The position numbers and the translations under genes are program-made. A stretch of 64,000 nucleotides of DNA, from positions 1-64,000 of the forward strand of contig NZ_JAJKFK010000004.1 in the NCBI RefSeq assembly GCF_021653975.1, in the 5' to 3' direction. Under the pieces are notes generated by a model that saw nothing but the letters and a program-made list of their open reading frames with translations, was not told the origin of the DNA and ran no database searches. The number at the start of each line of letters is the position of its first letter. The stretch's first letter is position 1. Positions 16,508 to 25,458 of this stretch are shown here, in pieces. This stretch comes from Amycolatopsis sp. GM8 (GTDB taxonomy: Bacteria; Actinomycetota; Actinomycetes; Mycobacteriales; Pseudonocardiaceae).

Positions 16508-17094
16508 GAAAGGACGCTCCAGTGAGCAGCACCCCAACGGAAGGCCGAGGTCTCAAGCCGGTTCGGCGGGTCGTCACCGGTCTCGACGCCGAGGGCCGGT
16601 CGACCGTGGTGAGCGACGAGATCTGCCCCTTCAGCTTCGCGTTCCCCGGCATCCCGGACTACGGGGCGACGGATATCTGGCGGACGCCGGTGCCCGCCGA
16701 CAACTCGGACCCGGCCGAGCCGTGCTACACGCCGTTCGAAGTCGAGCCCGCCGCGGGCGGGCTGGTCTTCCGGGTCTCGCAGTTCCCGCCGGACGAATTG
16801 TTCGTCGCGGACTTCGACCGGGAGGCCGCGTGGGGTGCCATGCCGGGGACCAAGCATGTAGCCGAGGGCGCCACGTTCGGGAACGGCACGATGCACGTCA
16901 CGACGACCGTCGACTGCGCGGTCATCATCTCCGGCGAGATCTATGCGCAGCTCGAAGACGGCGAGGTCAAGCTGAGTGCGGGGGACACGCTGGTGCAGCG
17001 TGGCACCGTCCACGGGTGGAGCAACCGCAGCTCCGAGAACTGCGTCATCGTGTTCGTGCTCATCGACGCCGGGCTCGCGGCCCGCCAAGGCTGA
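16504..17094 (+). CDS. Cupin-domain protein
   Basis: A 196-residue protein whose C-terminal half (about 105-190) is a single RmlC-like cupin barrel: a strand pattern with VDCAVIISGEIYAQLEDGEVKLSAGDT (two blocks) and VQRGTVHGWSNRSSENC. The usual first-motif histidines are reduced (MHVTTTVDCA), leaving one clear His in the second motif. A metal dioxygenase role is therefore uncertain, and isomerase, sensor or binding roles are possible. ATG 16504 overlaps the iron-sulfur subunit stop; GTG 16522 is an alternative. Its position inside the Mo-hydroxylase operon suggests action on the hydroxylase product. Confidence 0.75.
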   Translation: MRKDAPVSSTPTEGRGLKPVRRVVTGLDAEGRSTVVSDEICPFSFAFPGIPDYGATDIWRTPVPADNSDPAEPCYTPFEVEPAAGGLVFRVSQFPPDELFVADFDREAAWGAMPGTKHVAEGATFGNGTMHVTTTVDCAVIISGEIYAQLEDGEVKLSAGDTLVQRGTVHGWSNRSSENCVIVFVLIDAGLAARQG

Positions 17095-17103
17095 GGTCGA
17101 TCG

Positions 17104-17913
17104 ATGACGACTTTGAGCGTTCCCGTACTGCCCGTGAGCTACGAGGGCAAAGTGGTGCTCGTGACGGGCGCCTCTCGGGGGATAGGACGCGTGCTGGCCA
17201 AGGGATTCGCGGCCTCCGGCGCCAAGACGGTGTTCGTGGCCCGTCGCGAACCGGAGCTCCGCAGCCTGGAGAAGGAGATCGCCGATGCGGGGCAGGACGG
17301 TCGCGGCCTGGTCGCGGATCTCGCCCATCCGGCCGGCGTCGAGGCGATGCTCGAGGCGGTGCGCAAGGAGTACGGGGATGTCGACGTCTTGATCAACAAT
17401 GCCGGCATCGCCGGCCCCATGGCGCCGATCGAGGAGACCTCGCTCGAAGGCTGGGAAGAGACGCTGGCCGTCAATCTCACCAGCGTCTTCCTGGCGATTC
17501 GAGGCGTCGTGCCATCGATGAAGAGCAGGGGTGGCGGTTCGATCCTCAATATCGGCTCCATCAACGGCAAAACCCCGTTCGCCAACCGGTCCTCGTACGC
17601 GTCGAGCAAGATGGGCATGATCGGGCTGACCCGGACACTGGCGCTGGAACTCGGGCCGAGCGGCATCCGCGTCAACTGCATCCTGCCCGCCAACGTCGCC
17701 GGGGAACGGGTCGACGAGATCCTTGCCGCGCAAGCGAAGGCAAAGGGCGTCACGGTCGACGAGGCCCGGGAGCAGGTCCTCGCGCTCTCACCGCTGCGCA
17801 CCCAGGTCGCGCCCGAGAGCATCCTGAACACGGCGCTGTTCCTCGCTTCCGACTACGCGCAACACATGACTGGACAGGACATCAATGTCACCGCCGGCAT
17901 GCTCATGTCCTGA
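17104..17913 (+). CDS. SDR oxidoreductase (classical, NAD(P))
   Basis: A 269-residue classical short-chain dehydrogenase/reductase. It carries TGASRGIGR (about 21-29), NNAGIAG, the serine of NIGSINGK and the active-site YASSKMG (about 163-169), and ends with a normal C-terminal TGQDINVTAGM. The substrate is likely a hydroxy or keto intermediate of the operon. It lies nine bases after the cupin gene and 36 bases before the SGNH hydrolase. The cofactor preference is not clear from the sequence (ARR after the second strand hints at NADP). Confidence 0.88.
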   Translation: MTTLSVPVLPVSYEGKVVLVTGASRGIGRVLAKGFAASGAKTVFVARREPELRSLEKEIADAGQDGRGLVADLAHPAGVEAMLEAVRKEYGDVDVLINNAGIAGPMAPIEETSLEGWEETLAVNLTSVFLAIRGVVPSMKSRGGGSILNIGSINGKTPFANRSSYASSKMGMIGLTRTLALELGPSGIRVNCILPANVAGERVDEILAAQAKAKGVTVDEAREQVLALSPLRTQVAPESILNTALFLASDYAQHMTGQDINVTAGMLMS

Positions 17914-17949
17914 GACGCCGGCCGGCGACGTGAGGGGAGACAGGCGAGC

Positions 17950-18576
17950 GTGACCCACCGCGACGTCCGGATCTGCGTCTTCGGCGACTCGTTCACGGTC
18001 GGGGTCGGCGATCCGGCCGGCCTCGGCTGGGTCGGCCGCCTCGCCCGGCAAACCCGGGACGACGTACTGCTCACCACTTACAACCTCGGCGTGCGTGGAG
18101 ACACCTCAATGCACCTGGTAACCCGTTTCGACGGCGAATTGACGCGGCGCCTTCGCACGGACGTCGAGACGAGAGTGGTCGTGTCGTTCGGAGTCAACGA
18201 CACGTTGCTTCACGACGGCGCACCCACTGTGAGCACGGATGAGTCTTGCGCCGGTCTCGAAGCCTTGATCGACACGACGGCGCGTCGCCGGCTTCCGTTG
18301 CTGGTCGTCGGACCCACACCGGTCGCCGACGAGGACCACAACGCTCGAATAGCACACTTGAGCGCCCGGCTCGACGAGGTCTGTCGCCGGCTTGCGACGC
18401 CGTTCGTCGACGCCTACGCGACCTTGATCGGCTCGGCCGCCTGGATGACCGAGGTGCGCCGCGGCGACGGCGCCCATCCGAACGCGTCCGGCTACCAGGA
18501 ACTGGCCGATCTGCTACTCCCCGGCTGGTCCCGGTTGCAGGACTCATTTTTCCCGGAAAAAGGCAGGAATCGATGA
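17950..18576 (+). CDS. SGNH/GDSL-type hydrolase
   Basis: A 208-residue esterase-fold protein of the SGNH superfamily. All four blocks are visible: block I FGDSFTVGVGD (nucleophile Ser14), block II glycine in LGVRGDTS, block III FGVND, and block V DGAHPNASGY with the catalytic Asp and His (about 177-183). No signal peptide is seen, so it acts in the cytoplasm. It could cleave an ester, lactone or acyl group of the pathway compound. Start GTG 17950 follows a GAGGGGAGACAGGC site. It overlaps the NHL-propeller gene by ATGA. Confidence 0.85.
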   Translation: MTHRDVRICVFGDSFTVGVGDPAGLGWVGRLARQTRDDVLLTTYNLGVRGDTSMHLVTRFDGELTRRLRTDVETRVVVSFGVNDTLLHDGAPTVSTDESCAGLEALIDTTARRRLPLLVVGPTPVADEDHNARIAHLSARLDEVCRRLATPFVDAYATLIGSAAWMTEVRRGDGAHPNASGYQELADLLLPGWSRLQDSFFPEKGRNR

Positions 18577-19559
18577 CGGAACCACACCTGCACGCAGGCG
18601 GGCACACGTTCACCTGGCAGGAGGGCTGGGCCAAGCCACCCGACGGCCCGCTCGGCGACGTGGGCTGGGCACACCACGCCCTTGTCGTGACCGGAGACGG
18701 CCGCGTGATCGGTGCGCAGTCCGGAGGGGCCGCCGTGTGCTTCTATGCCCTCGACGGTCAATTGCTCGGCTCGTGGGAGTCCGGGCTCACCGAGATCCAC
18801 GGCATGGCGCTCGACGGCGACCGGCTCTGGATCGCGGACCCGGCACTCAAGGCGGTGCCCGACGGCGCCGGTGGCTACGAGGCGGCCACACCGGGCGCGC
18901 ACGGTCTCGTCGCGTGCTTCGACCTCGACGGCCGGCGCCTGCGTGATCTGCCACTTCCCGATCACCCCGCGTACGCGGAGAACCGGTACCAGCCGACGGC
19001 GGTCGTTGTCGCCGACGACGGCGCGATCTGGGTTGCCGATGGTTATGGGCAAAGCCTTGTGCACCGGTACTCGCCCGATGGCACGCTCACCCTCACGTTG
19101 ACCGGCGAAGAGGGCGTCGGCCGTTTCGACTGCCCGCACGCGCTGTTCGTGGACCATCGCACCGACGTGCCGCGGCTGTACGTCGCCGACCGGACGAACG
19201 CCCGGCTGCAGGTTTTCGGCTTGGACGGCGCGTTCCTGCATTCGGTGACGGACGGCCTCAATTCGCCGAGTGCGATGGTCACCTACCACTCGCAACTGGT
19301 CGTCGCGGAACTGCAGGCGCGGCTGGCCGTGTTCGACATCGACGATCGTTTGGTGGGCCATCTGGGGGAGGACGACGCGGCGGCGGACCGGCCGGGCTGG
19401 CCCAATGCCGTCGCGGCCGACGGATCCATCGTGCGCCCCCCGGGACTGCGTCCCGGTGAGTTCAACAGCCCGCACGGGCTGGCCGTGGACGCACGCGGCG
19501 ATCTTTACGTGGCGGAATGGCTCGTCGGCGGGCGCATGGTGCGCCTGCGCCGAGACTGA
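18573..19559 (+). CDS. NHL-repeat beta-propeller protein
   Basis: A 328-residue six-bladed propeller with NHL/SMP-30-like repeats. Typical strands are IWVADGYGQSLVHRYSPDG, LYVADRTNARLQVFGLDG and the final FNSPHGLAVDARGDLYVAEW. Members act as lyases, lactonases or scaffolds; the closest known chemistry would be a peptidyl-hydroxyglycine lyase-like or lactonase reaction, which I cannot confirm. ATG 18573 overlaps the SGNH hydrolase stop. It is the last gene of the seven-gene Mo-hydroxylase operon. Confidence 0.75.
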   Translation: MTEPHLHAGGHTFTWQEGWAKPPDGPLGDVGWAHHALVVTGDGRVIGAQSGGAAVCFYALDGQLLGSWESGLTEIHGMALDGDRLWIADPALKAVPDGAGGYEAATPGAHGLVACFDLDGRRLRDLPLPDHPAYAENRYQPTAVVVADDGAIWVADGYGQSLVHRYSPDGTLTLTLTGEEGVGRFDCPHALFVDHRTDVPRLYVADRTNARLQVFGLDGAFLHSVTDGLNSPSAMVTYHSQLVVAELQARLAVFDIDDRLVGHLGEDDAAADRPGWPNAVAADGSIVRPPGLRPGEFNSPHGLAVDARGDLYVAEWLVGGRMVRLRRD

Positions 19560-19597
19560 CACCCGCCGAGCCCGCTAATGAGTTACAGCAGCGTGTG

Positions 19598-19627
19598 TTG
19601 ACAGTCACAAGTTGTGTATGCATTATT
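19598..19627 (+). promoter_or_regulatory. Promoter TTGACA-17-CATTAT with operator-like TGTATGCATT, before the P450 gene
   Basis: TTGACA (19598-19603) and CATTAT (19621-19626) are spaced 17 bases apart, about 66 bases before the P450 start. GTGTATGCATTATT overlaps the -10 box. The 8-mer TGTATGCA also occurs in the minus-strand site at 27116-27136, so the P450 genes may share that regulator. Confidence 0.6.
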
Positions 19628-19692
19628 GGATGCTACGGACGTGGGCGTCTCATGTGTGCAGGCAGAGACGCCACCAAATGAGGAGCACAGCG

Positions 19693-20991
19693 TTGACGAC
19701 CATGAATGTGATGACGTTTGCCAGTGGTACCCCCGACCGGCCCTACGACCCGGTCGATCTCTCGTCGACGGCGTTCTGGTCCACCACGATGGACGAGCGG
19801 GAGCGCGCGTTTTCGCAGTTGCGGAAGCGGGGCACGCTGACCTGGCACCGTCCACTCGAGGACCAGGTGTACGAGGTTCCGGACGACTACGGGTTCTGGG
19901 CGGCCACCACCTACGACGACGTCGTCGAGATCACCAAGCGCAGCGGTGACTTCATTTCCGAGGCCGGGATCCTGCTGGAGAACCTGACTCCGGAGATCCT
20001 GGAGATCTCCACGTCCATCATCCAGATGGACCCGCCGCGGCACACCAGCATGCGGCGCCTGGTTTCCGCCGCCTTCACGCCCAAGCAGATCAAGCGCATC
20101 AACGACCGGATCACGGCCAACGCCAGGACGGTCGTCGACAACCTGCTCGCCAAGATCGACGAGGGTGGCGGGAGCGCGGACTTCGTGGCCGAATGTGCCC
20201 AGCTGCTGCCGATGCACAACATCAACGACATGATGGGCGTCCCCGACGGTCTGCGGCAGCAGGTCACCGCCGAACTGAACATCGCGAATGGCTGGGGCGA
20301 CTCGGAACTGGCCGGGATGACCAAGGACCAGGTCGTCGACCGCATTTACCAGGCGGTGAGGCACGTCAATGACGTCGCGGTGTCGCTGGCCGCCGAACGG
20401 CGTGACGACCCGCAGAACGACCTGATCACCGCGCTGGCACAGGCCGAGATCGACGGTGAAAGGCTCACCGACAAGGAAATCGGGTCGTTCTTCCTGCTGA
20501 TGGTCAGCGCCGGCAACGACACCACCCGTCAGTCCACCAGCCATGGCCTGCGGGCATTGACCACGCACCCAGAACAGCGGGAGTGGTTGCTCGAAGACCT
20601 CGAGGGCCGCATTTCGACCGCGGTCGAGGAGTTCGTGCGCTGGGCCACGCCCATCATGACCTTCCGCCGTACCGCGGCACGCGACATCGACTTCAAGGGC
20701 GCGCAGATCCGCCAGGGCGACAAGGTCGTCATGTTCTACAGCTCGGCCAATCGCGACGAAACCCGCATCGACCGCCCGCACGAGTTCGACCTTTCCCGCC
20801 ATCCCAACCCGCACATCAGCTTCGGCGGGGGAGGGATCCACCACTGCCTGGGCAACCAGCTGGCCCGCTTCCAGCTTCGCGCCCTGTTCACGGAGCTACT
20901 GACCCGGGCTCCGCAGCTCAAGGCCGGCGACCCCGAACTGCAGCCGGGCACGTTCTTCCACGTCGTCAAGTCCATGCCGGTGTACCTCTGA
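19693..20991 (+). CDS. Cytochrome P450 monooxygenase
   Basis: A 432-residue soluble bacterial P450. Landmarks are the I-helix oxygen-activation site SAGNDTTRQ (about 277-285), the K-helix ExxR as EEFVRW, and the haem loop FGGGGIHHCLGNQLAR with the axial Cys about 385. MDPPRHTSMRRLVSAAFTP is the usual C-helix region. The style resembles the CYP125/CYP124/CYP142-like group that hydroxylates sterol and isoprenoid chains, but this is only a resemblance. TTG 19693 has AGGAG seven bases upstream and is preferred over ATG 19678 and 19612. The ferredoxin and reductase genes needed for electron supply follow. Confidence 0.92.
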   Translation: MTTMNVMTFASGTPDRPYDPVDLSSTAFWSTTMDERERAFSQLRKRGTLTWHRPLEDQVYEVPDDYGFWAATTYDDVVEITKRSGDFISEAGILLENLTPEILEISTSIIQMDPPRHTSMRRLVSAAFTPKQIKRINDRITANARTVVDNLLAKIDEGGGSADFVAECAQLLPMHNINDMMGVPDGLRQQVTAELNIANGWGDSELAGMTKDQVVDRIYQAVRHVNDVAVSLAAERRDDPQNDLITALAQAEIDGERLTDKEIGSFFLLMVSAGNDTTRQSTSHGLRALTTHPEQREWLLEDLEGRISTAVEEFVRWATPIMTFRRTAARDIDFKGAQIRQGDKVVMFYSSANRDETRIDRPHEFDLSRHPNPHISFGGGGIHHCLGNQLARFQLRALFTELLTRAPQLKAGDPELQPGTFFHVVKSMPVYL

Positions 20992-21018
20992 GGCTCCGCG
21001 AAGGAAAGGAAAAGCGTC

Positions 21019-21213
21019 ATGCGCATCGAACTCGACGAAGGCAAATGCTGTGGGCTGGGCATGTGCGAAGCGGAAGCCCCGGACCTGTTCGAGGTGCAGG
21101 ACGACGGGTCTCTCGCCGTCCTCAATGCGCGGCCAGGGCCGGAGCAGCTCGAGCGTGCCCGCGCCGCCTGTTCGGCCTGCCCGGCCGGGGCATTGCAGCT
21201 GGTCGAGGCCTAG
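21019..21213 (+). CDS. Small ferredoxin ([3Fe-4S]/[4Fe-4S] type) for the P450
   Basis: A 64-residue ferredoxin of the class found beside actinobacterial P450s. It has Cys10-Cys11-GLGM-Cys near the N-terminus and CSACPAGAL near the C-terminus, as in single-cluster 3Fe-4S ferredoxins. It carries electrons from the reductase encoded at 22073 to the P450 encoded just upstream. A GGAAAGGAAAAG ribosome site precedes ATG 21019. Confidence 0.9.
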   Translation: MRIELDEGKCCGLGMCEAEAPDLFEVQDDGSLAVLNARPGPEQLERARAACSACPAGALQLVEA

Positions 21214-21249
21214 CCGGGACCACCGAACCAGCATCCGGAGCGAGAACGC

Positions 21250-22014
21250 ATGCACTCTGTCGTGACCGGACCGGTCGCCTCACACGGGACCCTGCTGCTG
21301 CACGGAGCGGGAGGCGCCCCGGCGGCGAACTTCCCGTTCCAGGCCGAGCTACCGGGCCGGGTGGTCGCCCCCTATTACCCCGGCACGGGGCCGGTGCCCG
21401 TCGCGCCGTCCGTTGACGTCGACAGCCTTGTCGCGAATGCTTTGAGCGCGGCCGACGACGCGGGACTGGCGACGGTCGACGTGGTCGGCTACTCGCTCGG
21501 CGCGGCCGTTGCCGTGCGGCTCGCCGCCCGCCGTCCGGACCGCGTCCGGCGCCTGGTGCTCGCCACCGGGTTCGCGCAGGCGAGTCCCTCGCTGCGGATG
21601 GCCTGCGCCACTTGGCTTTCCTTGCTGGAGCGCGCCGGCGACGTGGAGCAGGCACGGGCCGTCGGCCGGTTCCTTGCTTGGGTTTCCTCGAGTGAGCAGC
21701 ACTGGCAACGGGCCGGCCTGGATCCGGACGAGGTGGCGTCGTTGATCGCCGCGGACATCCCGCCCGGGACGGCCGCGCTGGTGGACCTGATCCGCCGTCT
21801 CGACGTTCGTCCCGATCTCGGGCAGGTGCGGGCGCCGACCGTGATCATCGTGCCCACGGGGGACCGGCTCGTGCACCCCGCCCACGCCGAGCAGCTCGCG
21901 GCGGGCATCGCCGGGGCACGGCGGGTGGAGGTCCGCGCGGGTCACAATCTCGGCTGGGAAGCCCCGGACGAGTTCCGGACCGCCATCGCCGAGCACCTGG
22001 CCGGTACCGGGTGA
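21250..22014 (+). CDS. Alpha/beta hydrolase
   Basis: A 254-residue alpha/beta-hydrolase-fold enzyme without signal peptide. The oxyanion region is LLLHGAGGAP (about 16-25). The nucleophile elbow is GYSLGAA (Ser about 79), the acid lies in VPTGDRLVHP (about 204) and the base is the His of RAGHNLGWE (about 231). It resembles ring-fission or ester/lactone hydrolases, with no substrate clue beyond its position between the P450 ferredoxin and its reductase. It could hydrolyse the oxygenated product, or a thioester. Confidence 0.85.
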   Translation: MHSVVTGPVASHGTLLLHGAGGAPAANFPFQAELPGRVVAPYYPGTGPVPVAPSVDVDSLVANALSAADDAGLATVDVVGYSLGAAVAVRLAARRPDRVRRLVLATGFAQASPSLRMACATWLSLLERAGDVEQARAVGRFLAWVSSSEQHWQRAGLDPDEVASLIAADIPPGTAALVDLIRRLDVRPDLGQVRAPTVIIVPTGDRLVHPAHAEQLAAGIAGARRVEVRAGHNLGWEAPDEFRTAIAEHLAGTG

Positions 22015-22072
22015 GGCAGCGGATCTTCCCACTCGTGCTCGATCGGCAGGATCCGAAGGGATTGTCTTGGTT

Positions 22073-23332
22073 ATGAACGACCTGGTTGTGGTCGGCGCGT
22101 CGCTGGCGGGCCTGCGGGCCGTCGAAGCCGCCCGCGCGGCGGGTTTCGGCGGCAGGATCACGTTGATCGGCGCCGAACCGCATCTTCCTTATGACCGGCC
22201 ACCGCTGTCCAAGCAGTTTTTGGACGAGGTGGCCGCGGGTGCCGACGAACCGAGCACCGTCTTTCACGACGAGGCCCATTTCGTCGACGAGCTGGGGGTG
22301 ACCCTGAGGCTGGGCGAGGCCGCCACGGCGCTGGACCCGGCCGGCCGGCGTGTCATCCTCGGCGCCGATACGGTCCCGTATGACGCCGTCGTGATCGCGA
22401 CCGGCGCGCACGCTCGAACGCTGCCGGCAGGCCGTGGGCTGGCCGGTGTCCACGCGCTGCGCACCGTCGACGACGCGCACTCCGTCCGGCGGGCGATGGA
22501 CACCGCCGAGCGCGTGGTCGTCATCGGCGCCGGGTTCATCGGCTCGGAGGTCGCCGCCTCGGCCCGCAAGCGGGGGCTACCGGTGACCATCGTCGAAGCC
22601 CTGGCCACCCCGCTGGTGCGTGCGGTCGGTCCCGAACTCGGCCTCGCGATCGCTCAGCTGCATGCCAAGCACGGCACCGACCTGCGCTGCGGTGCCGGTG
22701 TCGAGCGCCTGCTCGGCGAGGAGAAAGTGACCGGCGTGCGGCTCACCGACGGCACCGAACTGCCGGCGGACCTGGTCGTCGTCGGTGTCGGCGCGGACCC
22801 GGCGACCGGCTGGCTCGAGGGTGCGGGACTGACCCTGGACAACGGCGTCGTGTGCGACGAGTACCTGTGTGCCGCGCCGGGCGTCTACGCGGCCGGCGAC
22901 GTCGCGAGGTGGCACAACCCGCTCTTCGGCCGGCTGCAAAGGCTCGAGCATTGGACGAGCGCCGCCGGCCAGGGCGAAGCCGCGGCCCGGAACGCGCTCG
23001 ATCCGGAGAATGCGAAGCCCTATTTGACGGTGCCGTACTTCTGGTCCGACTGGTACGACAGCAAGATCCAGTTCGTGGGCATTCCCGACGCGGACGAGAC
23101 CCGGGTGGTCGACGGGGACGTCACCGCTGACCGCCGGTGGATCGCGCTCTACCGTCAGGGCGACCGGATCGTGGGCGCACTGGCGGTCAACGGCCAGGCC
23201 GACATCATGAAGTACCGCAGGCTGATCAGTGAGCGCGCGAGCTGGCAGGACGGTCTGGACCTCGCCGAACGGCGCAGGCGATCGCTCGCGGCCAAGTCGG
23301 CGGAAGCGGTGGGGTCCGCCACGCGTTCGTGA
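22073..23332 (+). CDS. FAD-dependent NAD(P)H-ferredoxin reductase
   Basis: A 419-residue reductase of the putidaredoxin/rubredoxin reductase type. It has two dinucleotide folds: [15 protein letters not shown] near residue 5 for FAD and VVVIGAGFIGSEVAA (about 144) for NAD(P)H, plus the second FAD motif VYAAGDVARW (about 275) and a C-terminal dimer domain. It completes a three-part P450 system with the ferredoxin and P450 just upstream. ATG 22073 is listed; TTG 22067, two codons earlier, is better spaced from GAAGGG at 22055. Confidence 0.92.
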   Translation: MNDLVVVGASLAGLRAVEAARAAGFGGRITLIGAEPHLPYDRPPLSKQFLDEVAAGADEPSTVFHDEAHFVDELGVTLRLGEAATALDPAGRRVILGADTVPYDAVVIATGAHARTLPAGRGLAGVHALRTVDDAHSVRRAMDTAERVVVIGAGFIGSEVAASARKRGLPVTIVEALATPLVRAVGPELGLAIAQLHAKHGTDLRCGAGVERLLGEEKVTGVRLTDGTELPADLVVVGVGADPATGWLEGAGLTLDNGVVCDEYLCAAPGVYAAGDVARWHNPLFGRLQRLEHWTSAAGQGEAAARNALDPENAKPYLTVPYFWSDWYDSKIQFVGIPDADETRVVDGDVTADRRWIALYRQGDRIVGALAVNGQADIMKYRRLISERASWQDGLDLAERRRRSLAAKSAEAVGSATRS

Positions 23333-23449
23333 CACCATCGCGTCGACCGCCGTACCTCGAAGGCCTTCCGTCACCGCGAATGCAATAATCGTGACGCGCA
23401 CGGGCCGCATCAGGGAGACTGCGGCGCAGGTCGACAGGTGAGGTTAGTG

Positions 23450-24145
23450 ATGAACAGCCCGAACAAGGGAACCGCTGAAACGGCCGGATCCGGCGTCGAC
23501 AAGAGTCTCGAGCAGATCCGGTCGATGGTTATCTCGGGTGAGCTATTGCCGGGCGAAAAGGTCCAGCAGTCCGCGCTGGCGGAACGTCTCGGTGTCAGCC
23601 GCATTCCCGTGCGCGAGGCCTTGTCCAAGTTGCATTCCGAAGGCGTCCTCGATCACCGGCCCAATACCGGTTATACGGTGGCGCGCTTCAACAGCGAGGA
23701 CCTCTCCGAGATCTACCTGATGCGGCGGCTGCTGGAGACGGTGCTGCTCAAGTCCGCGGATCTGGCCCAGGTCGACCTGCGCACGCTGCAGGATCTGCAC
23801 AAGAAGATGATGACCGCGGCCAAGAACCACAACCCCGACGAGTTCCAGCACTGGAACAAGAAGTTCCACTTCGAGATCTTCACCGCCTCGCCGCTGCAGG
23901 TCGTGCTGCAGGAACTGGAGCGACTCTGGTACATGTCGGGTTTCTATCGATCGATGTACCTCTACGAACCGGAGACCACGTCGATCACGATTCAGGAGCA
24001 CCAGGGGATCATCGAAGCCGTCAAGGCCGGTGACGTCAAAGCCCTGATCAAAAGGAGCGACGCACACCGGTCACGGGCCGAACGCATCGTCGTGCAACGG
24101 CTCGGACGCAGCCGGACGCCGCACAACCGAGCGCGCCAGGCCTGA
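23450..24145 (+). CDS. GntR-family regulator, FadR/FCD subfamily (paralogue 2)
   Basis: A 231-residue regulator with an N-terminal winged helix (LAERLGVSRIPVREALSKL, wing DHRPNTGYTVARF) and a helical FCD effector domain (IYLMRRLLETVLL, KKFHFEIFTASP, KRSDAHRSRAERIV). It is a close paralogue of the regulator at 3033-3698, with matching blocks throughout. Both therefore probably sense related acyl-CoA or carboxylate ligands and bind similar GTATAC-type sites. ATG 23450 follows GTGAGG; GTG 23438 is also in frame. It is convergent with the CoA-transferase gene. A weak operator-like AATGCAATAATC lies upstream near 23380. Confidence 0.92.
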   Translation: MNSPNKGTAETAGSGVDKSLEQIRSMVISGELLPGEKVQQSALAERLGVSRIPVREALSKLHSEGVLDHRPNTGYTVARFNSEDLSEIYLMRRLLETVLLKSADLAQVDLRTLQDLHKKMMTAAKNHNPDEFQHWNKKFHFEIFTASPLQVVLQELERLWYMSGFYRSMYLYEPETTSITIQEHQGIIEAVKAGDVKALIKRSDAHRSRAERIVVQRLGRSRTPHNRARQA

Positions 24146-24151
24146 GCCGAA

Positions 24152-25345
24152 TCACGAGGTCGACGACCCCGCCACCTGTGCCCTCGCGCGGATGACCGGA
24201 TCGGCGGCTTCGATTTCGGTCAGCTCGTCGATCACATCCTCGGTGTCCTGCCCGATCAGCGGTGCCGGGCGCGGCTCGGCGAAATCGCCGGCGCCGAACC
24301 GTGCCATCGCCGGAATGACCCGGTAGGTGCCCGCGACGGGATGCGTGGCGGTCGGGAGTTCGTCGACCAGATCTTGGAGCGTGAGCACCCGCGTCGCCGG
24401 AATACCGATATCGCGGCAGTATTCAAGCCATTCATCCGTCGTCCTGAGCGGAGCGATCTTGCGGATGTCCCGGTAGAGCGAGTCGGAGTTGCGTAACGCG
24501 GCACGCTGGTCGACGTACCGCTTGTCGTTGTCGTCGCGAATGCCGACCTCGGTGAAGATCGCTTGATAATGCTTCGGCAGGTACGGAAAGAGATGAATCT
24601 GCCCGTCCTTGGTCTTGTGCGGCCGCCTTTCCGGGGACAGGACCCGCGGGTAGCCCGCGGCCGGGAGCCCGTCGTAGCTCACGGGCGGCACGCTGATCGC
24701 GCCCGACCCGTGCTCGGTCAGCATGAAGGCCGAGGTGGCCTCCTGCATGGCGACTTCGATGTGCTCGCCTTCGCCGGTGCGGGCATGACGCACGAGTGCG
24801 GCGGTGACGGCCTGCGCGATGACGAGCCCGCACACCTTGTCGGCGAAGATGGTGGGCATGAGCGCCGGTCGTCCCCAGACGCGTTCGATCATGTCGGAGA
24901 CGCCGCTGGCCGCCTGGATGATGTCGTCGTAGGCCGGTTCGGTGGCGCGGTCACTGGCCAGCGGAAAGCCCTGTGCCTGGCAGTACACGAGGTCGGGCTT
25001 GAGTTCCGCCAGGGTGTCGTAGTCGATCTTCAGCCGGGTGAGCACCTGCGGGCGCATGGTCGTCACCACCACGTCACAGGTCCTCACGAGCCGGTGGATC
25101 AGGTCAAGGCCTTGGGGGGACTTGAGATCGAGGTCGACCGACCGCTTGTTGCGGAGCAGGTTGAGTGAGATCCCGGAGAGTTCGCTGTGCGGCCCTGGGC
25201 CCATGACACGGCTGGTATCGCCGCCCTGGGCTTCGACGAGGATGACGTCGGCACCCTGATCGGCCAGTATCTGCGTGCTCAGCGGTCCCATGACGACCCG
25301 TGTCAGGTCGAGGACTCGGACACCACTGAGCGGTCCGGTTGGCAT
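24152..25345 (-). CDS. CaiB/BaiF family (class III) CoA-transferase
   Basis: A 397-residue CoA-transferase that moves CoA between carboxylic acids through an aspartyl-CoA intermediate. Family marks are GVRVLDLTRVVMGP (about 8-21), ADQGADVILVEAQGGD, the nucleotide-contact region SLNLLRNKRSVDLDL, and YDDIIQAASG with the likely catalytic Asp (about 166). ATG 25345 follows GAAGGGATCG; a longer in-frame start at 25417 lies across the promoter. It is transcribed away from the thioesterase-ADH genes as a separate minus-strand unit. It would activate a pathway acid without ATP. Confidence 0.9.
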   Translation of the reverse strand: MPTGPLSGVRVLDLTRVVMGPLSTQILADQGADVILVEAQGGDTSRVMGPGPHSELSGISLNLLRNKRSVDLDLKSPQGLDLIHRLVRTCDVVVTTMRPQVLTRLKIDYDTLAELKPDLVYCQAQGFPLASDRATEPAYDDIIQAASGVSDMIERVWGRPALMPTIFADKVCGLVIAQAVTAALVRHARTGEGEHIEVAMQEATSAFMLTEHGSGAISVPPVSYDGLPAAGYPRVLSPERRPHKTKDGQIHLFPYLPKHYQAIFTEVGIRDDNDKRYVDQRAALRNSDSLYRDIRKIAPLRTTDEWLEYCRDIGIPATRVLTLQDLVDELPTATHPVAGTYRVIPAMARFGAGDFAEPRPAPLIGQDTEDVIDELTEIEAADPVIRARAQVAGSSTS

Positions 25346-25383
25346 CGCACTCGATCCCTTCGTCAGGAATGATCCCAATTTCA

Positions 25384-25402
25384 GATACACTAACGTATAC
25401 GC
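25384..25402 (-). promoter_or_regulatory. GTATAC-type operator before the CoA-transferase gene
   Basis: Minus-strand CGTATACGTTAGTGTATC has two GTATAC-like half-sites about 40 bases before the start codon. The layout matches CGTATACTAAGATGGATAC at 30697 and TGTATACTAATCTGTAC at 34832. No clear -35 box is seen. Confidence 0.5.
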
Positions 25403-25458
25403 GGGTGGATGCACCATGGTTTGCGCGGACGCTCGTCGTAGCGCTTCCCGGTTACCCG

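Noticed and set aside
23378-23391. AATGCAATAATC as a full operator of GntR paralogue 2
   Set aside because: It resembles the minus strand of the P450 site only weakly and lacks a second half-site. It is mentioned but not listed as a feature.
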